NCBI GenBank assembly: GCA_016208255.1
Contig: JACQYK010000015.1
Span: 1-51,039 of the forward strand
DNA: 51,039 nucleotides
Source: Deltaproteobacteria bacterium
GTDB lineage: Bacteria; Desulfobacterota; RBG-13-43-22
Direction: 5' to 3'
Shown piece by piece: positions 47,191 through 51,039 of the stretch. The stretch's first letter is position 1, and every line of letters starts with the position of its first letter. The notes beneath the pieces are model-generated. The model worked only from the letters and a program-made list of their open reading frames with translations, ran no database searches and was not told the origin of the DNA. The position numbers and the translations under genes are program-made.

Positions 47191-49056
47191 ATGATGGATA
47201 AAGTAAACAGTATTGAACAATTCGAGTCATTAAAAGCCCACATCACCACCAGCCTGGATTTAGCTCAACCTGTATTGCGGGTTTGTTTAGGACCTGGCTG
47301 CCTTGCCCAGGGGGCCGATAAGGTTGTGGCTGCTCTTAAAAAAGCCTGTAAAATCAAAGGGCAGGAAATTCTGATTGAACCGATGATGAAAGAAACAGGA
47401 TGTCACGGGTTTTGCAAGGTGGGTCCGTTGTTAACAATAAATCCTGGAAATCTTTTCTATACAAAGGTAAAACCGGAGGATGCGGCAGAAATCATTGAAA
47501 AAACCCTTATGCAAGGTGAAGTTATTCAAAGACTTTTATATAGCGAAAACGGCACAACATTCAAAGATTCGGCTTCGATTCCTTTTTATAAAATGCAGCA
47601 AAAGATCGCCACCAGGAATTTGGGGATAATCGACCCCTTGTCATTAGAAGATGCCTTGATCAACGGAGCCTATCAGGCCGCTGCCAAGGCTTTAACCGGT
47701 ATGACCTCGGATCAGGTCATCAAAGAAATCGAGATCTCCGGATTACGCGGGCGGGGAGGTGCCGGTTTTCCAACCGGCCGCAAATGGCGTTCCGCAGTAA
47801 ACGCCATTAAAGCAAACCCGGGAGCAGCCTATGTGGTTTGTAATGGAGACGAAGGAGACCCTGGGGCCTTCATGGATCGGGCGATCATGGAGGGGGATCC
47901 TCATGCCGTTATCGAAGGTATGCTGATAGGGGCCTACGCTATAGGAGCGAATCAAGGATTCCTTTATGTTCGAGCAGAATACCCTATCGCAATTAAAAAC
48001 CTGGCCTGGGCTATCAATCAGGCCAGGAGTTTGGGCTTGTTGGGTAAGAATATTTTAGGCACTGATTTTGATTTTGACCTTCAAATAAACCGCGGGGCCG
48101 GGGCCTTTGTCTGCGGCGAATCCACAGCCCTTTTTACCTCTATCGAAGGCAGGGCCGGGGAGCCCCGGGCCAAATACATAAGATCGGTTGAAAGAGGATT
48201 ATGGAATCGGCCGACCGTATTAAATAATGTAGAAACTTGGTCCAATATTCCGGTCATCATTGGCAAGGGCGGCGATTGGTATTCAAAAATAGGACCACCA
48301 AACAGTACAGGAACAAAAGCCTTCTCACTGGTAGGGAAAGTTAAAAACGTAGGTTTAATCGAAGTTCCCATGGGCGTCCCTCTTTCAAGAATTGTTGAAG
48401 AAATCGGAGGAGGAATTCCGGGCAAAGATCAATTTAAAGCCGTCCAGACCGGGGGCCCATCGGGAGGATGCATTCCTTATTCCTTAAAAGATGTGGCCGT
48501 CGATTTTGATTCTTTAGTAAAAATTGGTTCCATGATGGGTTCGGGAGGGATGATCGTCATGGATGAAAAAGATTGCGTGGTCGATATCGCCCGCTACTTT
48601 CTAAAGTTTCTGGAAGATGAGTCCTGTGGCAAATGCCTTCCCTGTCGATTGGGTTTAAAAGGGATGCTCGAGTTTTTAGAAAGATTTTCCAGAGGTGAGG
48701 GATGTCTGGAAGATATCGATGAATTGGAAAGTCTGGCCAAAGCCATTCAAGACGGTTCATTATGCGCCTTAGGCGGAAGTGCCCCTAATCCGGTTCTAAC
48801 CACCATCCGGTATTTTCGTGACGAGTATGTTTCCCATATTGTCGACAAAAAATGTCCGGCGGGTATATGTAAGAATTTGATCACTTTTCGAATCGATCCG
48901 GAAAAATGCACCGGTTGCATGCTTTGCGCCCGGAATTGTCCTCAAAAATGCATCAGTGGTCAAAGAAAAAAACCCCATCAGATTGAAGCGGAGAAATGTA
49001 TCCGTTGCGGCGTTTGTATGGATTCCTGTAAATTCGAAGCCGTGCAGGTCTTCTGA
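47191..49056 (+). CDS. NuoF-like NAD(H)-binding flavin/Fe-S subunit with ferredoxin tail
   Basis: 621 residues, the layout of HndC/HydB/BamH-type subunits: an N-terminal [2Fe-2S] thioredoxin-like domain (CLGPGCLAQG...CHGFCKVGP, residues 30-110), FMN/NADH core (LRGRGGAGFPTGRKW, NGDEGDPGAFMDR, GAGAFVCGESTAL), the N3-type cluster (ESCGKCLPCRLG) and a C-terminal 2[4Fe-4S] ferredoxin (CTGCMLCARNCP, CIRCGVCMDSCK). It exchanges electrons between NAD(H) and Fe-S chains in soluble, often bifurcating complexes. ATG 47191 follows GAGGAGAG; a second ATG directly follows it. Confidence 0.93.
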   Translation: MMDKVNSIEQFESLKAHITTSLDLAQPVLRVCLGPGCLAQGADKVVAALKKACKIKGQEILIEPMMKETGCHGFCKVGPLLTINPGNLFYTKVKPEDAAEIIEKTLMQGEVIQRLLYSENGTTFKDSASIPFYKMQQKIATRNLGIIDPLSLEDALINGAYQAAAKALTGMTSDQVIKEIEISGLRGRGGAGFPTGRKWRSAVNAIKANPGAAYVVCNGDEGDPGAFMDRAIMEGDPHAVIEGMLIGAYAIGANQGFLYVRAEYPIAIKNLAWAINQARSLGLLGKNILGTDFDFDLQINRGAGAFVCGESTALFTSIEGRAGEPRAKYIRSVERGLWNRPTVLNNVETWSNIPVIIGKGGDWYSKIGPPNSTGTKAFSLVGKVKNVGLIEVPMGVPLSRIVEEIGGGIPGKDQFKAVQTGGPSGGCIPYSLKDVAVDFDSLVKIGSMMGSGGMIVMDEKDCVVDIARYFLKFLEDESCGKCLPCRLGLKGMLEFLERFSRGEGCLEDIDELESLAKAIQDGSLCALGGSAPNPVLTTIRYFRDEYVSHIVDKKCPAGICKNLITFRIDPEKCTGCMLCARNCPQKCISGQRKKPHQIEAEKCIRCGVCMDSCKFEAVQVF

Positions 49057-49094
49057 TTTAATCAGTAGGCTTTTATAATAGAGGAGGTTGGAAT

Positions 49095-49688
49095 ATGCTC
49101 AAGTTTAAAATCAATGAAAAGGAAGTGGAAGCTCTTCCGGAATGGACCGTTCTGGAGGCCGCCAGGGAACATGGGATACACATCCCCACACTCTGTTATC
49201 ATGAAGCGGTGGAGCCCAGCGGCGGCTGTCGTTTATGTGTGGTCGAAGTAGTCGAAGGCAATTGGTCCAAGGTAGTCATCTCCTGCATGTATCCGGTTAA
49301 GGAAGGGATGACGGTCTTAACAGACAGCGATCGGGTTAAGAATGTCAGACGCTGGATTTTGGAAATGCTCCTGGCCGAGTGCCCGGCCAGCCAACAAATT
49401 CGGGATTTGGCTGCTGAATATGGAGTAACGACTTCCCGTTTTTCAATCGAAAATCCTCAAGAACAATGCATGGTTTGCGGCTTATGTGTTCGGGTCTGCC
49501 GAGAGGTAGTCGGTGTGTCGGCCATTACCACCGTTGGTCGGGGGGTCCATAAAGTTATTGGCACACCTTTCGGGAAACCTTCGGAGGCCTGTGTGGCCTG
49601 CGGTTCCTGTGTCACGGTCTGTCCTACCGGGGCCATGCAGACCAGGCTGAATGCGGTTCGGGGCTCGGTCGAGTCGCCCCAATCATGA
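49095..49688 (+). CDS. Short NuoG/HndD-like Fe-S subunit without catalytic domain
   Basis: 197 residues: a plant-type [2Fe-2S] domain (C34-x10-C45-x2-C48, then C64), a middle region with CPASQQI, and two [4Fe-4S] motifs (CMVCGLCVRVC, CVACGSCVTVCP). It matches the N-terminus of NuoG and of the FeFe-hydrogenase subunit HndD but ends before any H-cluster or molybdopterin domain, so it is an electron-transfer subunit, not a hydrogenase. AGGAGG site. Comparable short subunits join NuoEF to HdrA in soluble Hdr complexes and in Bam-type benzoyl-CoA reductase clusters. Confidence 0.9.
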   Translation: MLKFKINEKEVEALPEWTVLEAAREHGIHIPTLCYHEAVEPSGGCRLCVVEVVEGNWSKVVISCMYPVKEGMTVLTDSDRVKNVRRWILEMLLAECPASQQIRDLAAEYGVTTSRFSIENPQEQCMVCGLCVRVCREVVGVSAITTVGRGVHKVIGTPFGKPSEACVACGSCVTVCPTGAMQTRLNAVRGSVESPQS

Positions 49689-49723
49689 CCTTTATTCCTG
49701 AAAAGTTGAAAGAAGGAGGTTTT

Positions 49724-51039
49724 ATGAGTAATTCATACAAAATCGGGGTCTTTTTATGTAAATGCGACGGCCGTATTGACTCCAAGGTGGAACTCGATGC
49801 CCTGCTGCGGTTGGTCAAGGAAGATCCGGAAGTATCCTATGCCGAAATTCTCCCCTTCGCCTGCACGGCGCCGGGGTTGGCTCGTTTAAAAGAGGCTGTT
49901 CGGGAAAAAGGTGTGAACCGGATCGTGGTCGGCGGTTGTGAAGCTCGAATCCTTCTGGGAAAAATAGAAAAGGAAATGATGAAGGAAGGTTTTTTTGAAG
50001 GACAGGTAGACATGGTCAATCTGAGGGACCATGTGGCTGCGGTCCATAACCTTTCCCCGGAAGAGCTGGCTGTAAAGGGGGCCAAATTGATTCGGGCAGC
50101 CACCTCCGGGCTGGCCGCCCTGGAGCTTACACCACAGGAAAGAATTTCCTTCAAAGGGCCGGTCATGATCCTTGGCGGAGGAATTGCCACCTACGCGGCA
50201 GCTCAGGAACTCCTGCGGCGGAAGATAGACTGTATAATTGCCGTTCAGACCGACGATTATGAAGACGAAATCCGCATGCTTCATGAGCATTATCCGGGAG
50301 AACGCCATTATTACGACCGGCTGCGGAAGATTATGGAGGAGGTGAGCGAAAGCCCTTTTATCCGGCGGATCACGGTCGGTGAATTAAGCGGGTTAAAAGG
50401 CCGGACCGGACAATATACGGTCACTTTCTCCAATGAGGATAACGGCGGACCGCCCAGGACCTATGAAGCGGGTGCCATCATTGCCTGTCTGGACGGACAG
50501 ATGCTTAATCAGGGCTCTAATTTCGGACACGATGGAAAGACGGTTATCTGTCATACCGAAACCGAGGAGATGATCTGGGTCCACGGGGTTCCTCCTGGAA
50601 AAATCGTTTTCTGGATCAATGATTACGAATCGGGCACCCCTGAATTCGCTTATCTTTCCGCCCGCTGCGCCTGGTCCATGGCCCGCTTTATGGCCGAAAA
50701 ACGCAAAGATGTCGATATCACCATGTTCTACAATCACCAGATGGCCGTCCCCTTATCGGCCGAGGAACGGCGAGTGAGCCGGCAACTGAAAATCCGCTGG
50801 ATTCCCTTTGACGGGGCCTTGAGACCCACCGTTCAGGTTAATTATCTGACCTACTGTGACCCCAAAGATCATCTGGAATACGAACTGCCCTGGGACAAGC
50901 TGATCCTTTCCCCTAAACGCTCTTTGGGCGTTGAGGTCACCCGGGTGGCCCGAGTTTTGGGACTGGATTGTGAGGAAGGAAAATTCCTGGAAGTCAAGCA
51001 GGAAAAGGTCCGGCCGGAACAGGTGGGCCGGGAGCCCTT
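49724..51039 (+). CDS. HdrA-like flavoprotein (partial, runs off right edge)
   Basis: About 438 residues visible. N-terminal HdrA-type domain (IGVFLCKCDGRIDSKVELDALL...FACTAPGLARLKEAVREKGVNRIVVGGCEAR), then a Rossmann motif that deviates from the family (MILGGGIATYAAAQELLRRK). The family's following [4Fe-4S] Cys cluster is not seen. HdrA is the flavin-based electron-bifurcating centre of heterodisulfide-reductase complexes. Its place behind NuoEFG-like genes suggests an NAD(H)/ferredoxin/Hdr-type complex. AGAAGGAGG site. The divergent flavin region leaves open whether this copy still bifurcates; another HdrA may follow outside. Confidence 0.85.
   Translation, partial: MSNSYKIGVFLCKCDGRIDSKVELDALLRLVKEDPEVSYAEILPFACTAPGLARLKEAVREKGVNRIVVGGCEARILLGKIEKEMMKEGFFEGQVDMVNLRDHVAAVHNLSPEELAVKGAKLIRAATSGLAALELTPQERISFKGPVMILGGGIATYAAAQELLRRKIDCIIAVQTDDYEDEIRMLHEHYPGERHYYDRLRKIMEEVSESPFIRRITVGELSGLKGRTGQYTVTFSNEDNGGPPRTYEAGAIIACLDGQMLNQGSNFGHDGKTVICHTETEEMIWVHGVPPGKIVFWINDYESGTPEFAYLSARCAWSMARFMAEKRKDVDITMFYNHQMAVPLSAEERRVSRQLKIRWIPFDGALRPTVQVNYLTYCDPKDHLEYELPWDKLILSPKRSLGVEVTRVARVLGLDCEEGKFLEVKQEKVRPEQVGREP

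Noticed and set aside
49095-49688. FeFe-hydrogenase
   Set aside because: The NuoG/HndD-like protein ends after its Fe-S domains and has none of the H-cluster motifs.

Overview
The window looks like a chromosomal stretch from an anaerobic, probably Desulfobacterota-type (deltaproteobacterial) bacterium. This is inferred from content: a tungsten-type aldehyde:ferredoxin oxidoreductase, HdrA/B/C-like redox proteins, a NuoEFG-like module beside HdrA, a PAS/sigma-54 regulator next to each of two redox clusters, MinD-type ATPases with ferredoxin inserts, repeated NifX-like domains and a predicted selenoprotein. No rRNA, tRNA, transposase, phage gene or CRISPR array was seen. Short palindromic repeats are very abundant and have invaded or extended several genes.

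Layout. 1-5181 (minus): a minor-pilin operon ending in a PilB/GspE-type ATPase that runs off the left edge. 5455-7002: a decayed folC, then repeats and an inverted-repeat element. 7037-9145 (minus): a UvrD/PcrA-like helicase. 9336-14286 (plus): a thiol-redox and metal group (VKOR-thioredoxin, CDF transporter, two exported thioredoxins, CcdA-like protein, ArsR repressor). 14428-15761: trmO, a HIT remnant and two unknown genes. 15932-18576 (minus): AOR and a MoaD-like carrier, separated by a second copy of the inverted-repeat element. 18763-22806 (plus): a two-CW regulator and metY-metX-metW for methionine synthesis. 22909-25490 (minus): an HdrC/HdrB-like membrane redox pair.

26049-42347 (plus) is the most unusual part. 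A PAS-AAA-Fis sigma-54 activator is followed by its likely binding sites and a -24/-12 promoter. Then come NifX-like proteins, a ferredoxin, an Mrp-NifX fusion, two MinD-ferredoxin ATPases, two NifU/IscU-like scaffolds, a DUF5320 protein, glycine-rich zinc ribbons, metallo-beta-lactamase-fold proteins, a CDF-NifX fusion, a PAS histidine kinase, an FmdB-like protein, a DsrE-family protein with an in-frame TGA (predicted selenocysteine, U-x-x-C) directly followed by a bacterial SECIS-like hairpin, a DUF169-CoaE fusion and two DUF2889-like genes. I read this as a metallocofactor/sulfur-handling island. Remnants of a peroxiredoxin, a MOSC protein, a second DsrE copy and a metallo-hydrolase show that it is being rearranged.

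42348-51039 (plus): a decayed nucleotidyltransferase pair, a PHP phosphoesterase, and a second PAS-AAA-Fis activator followed by palindromic sites, a -24/-12 promoter and nuoE/nuoF/short-nuoG/hdrA-like genes running off the right edge. This last set is probably an NAD(H)-linked, Hdr-type electron-transfer (possibly bifurcating) complex.

Functions are inferred from recognisable motifs in translated sequence. No database search was possible.
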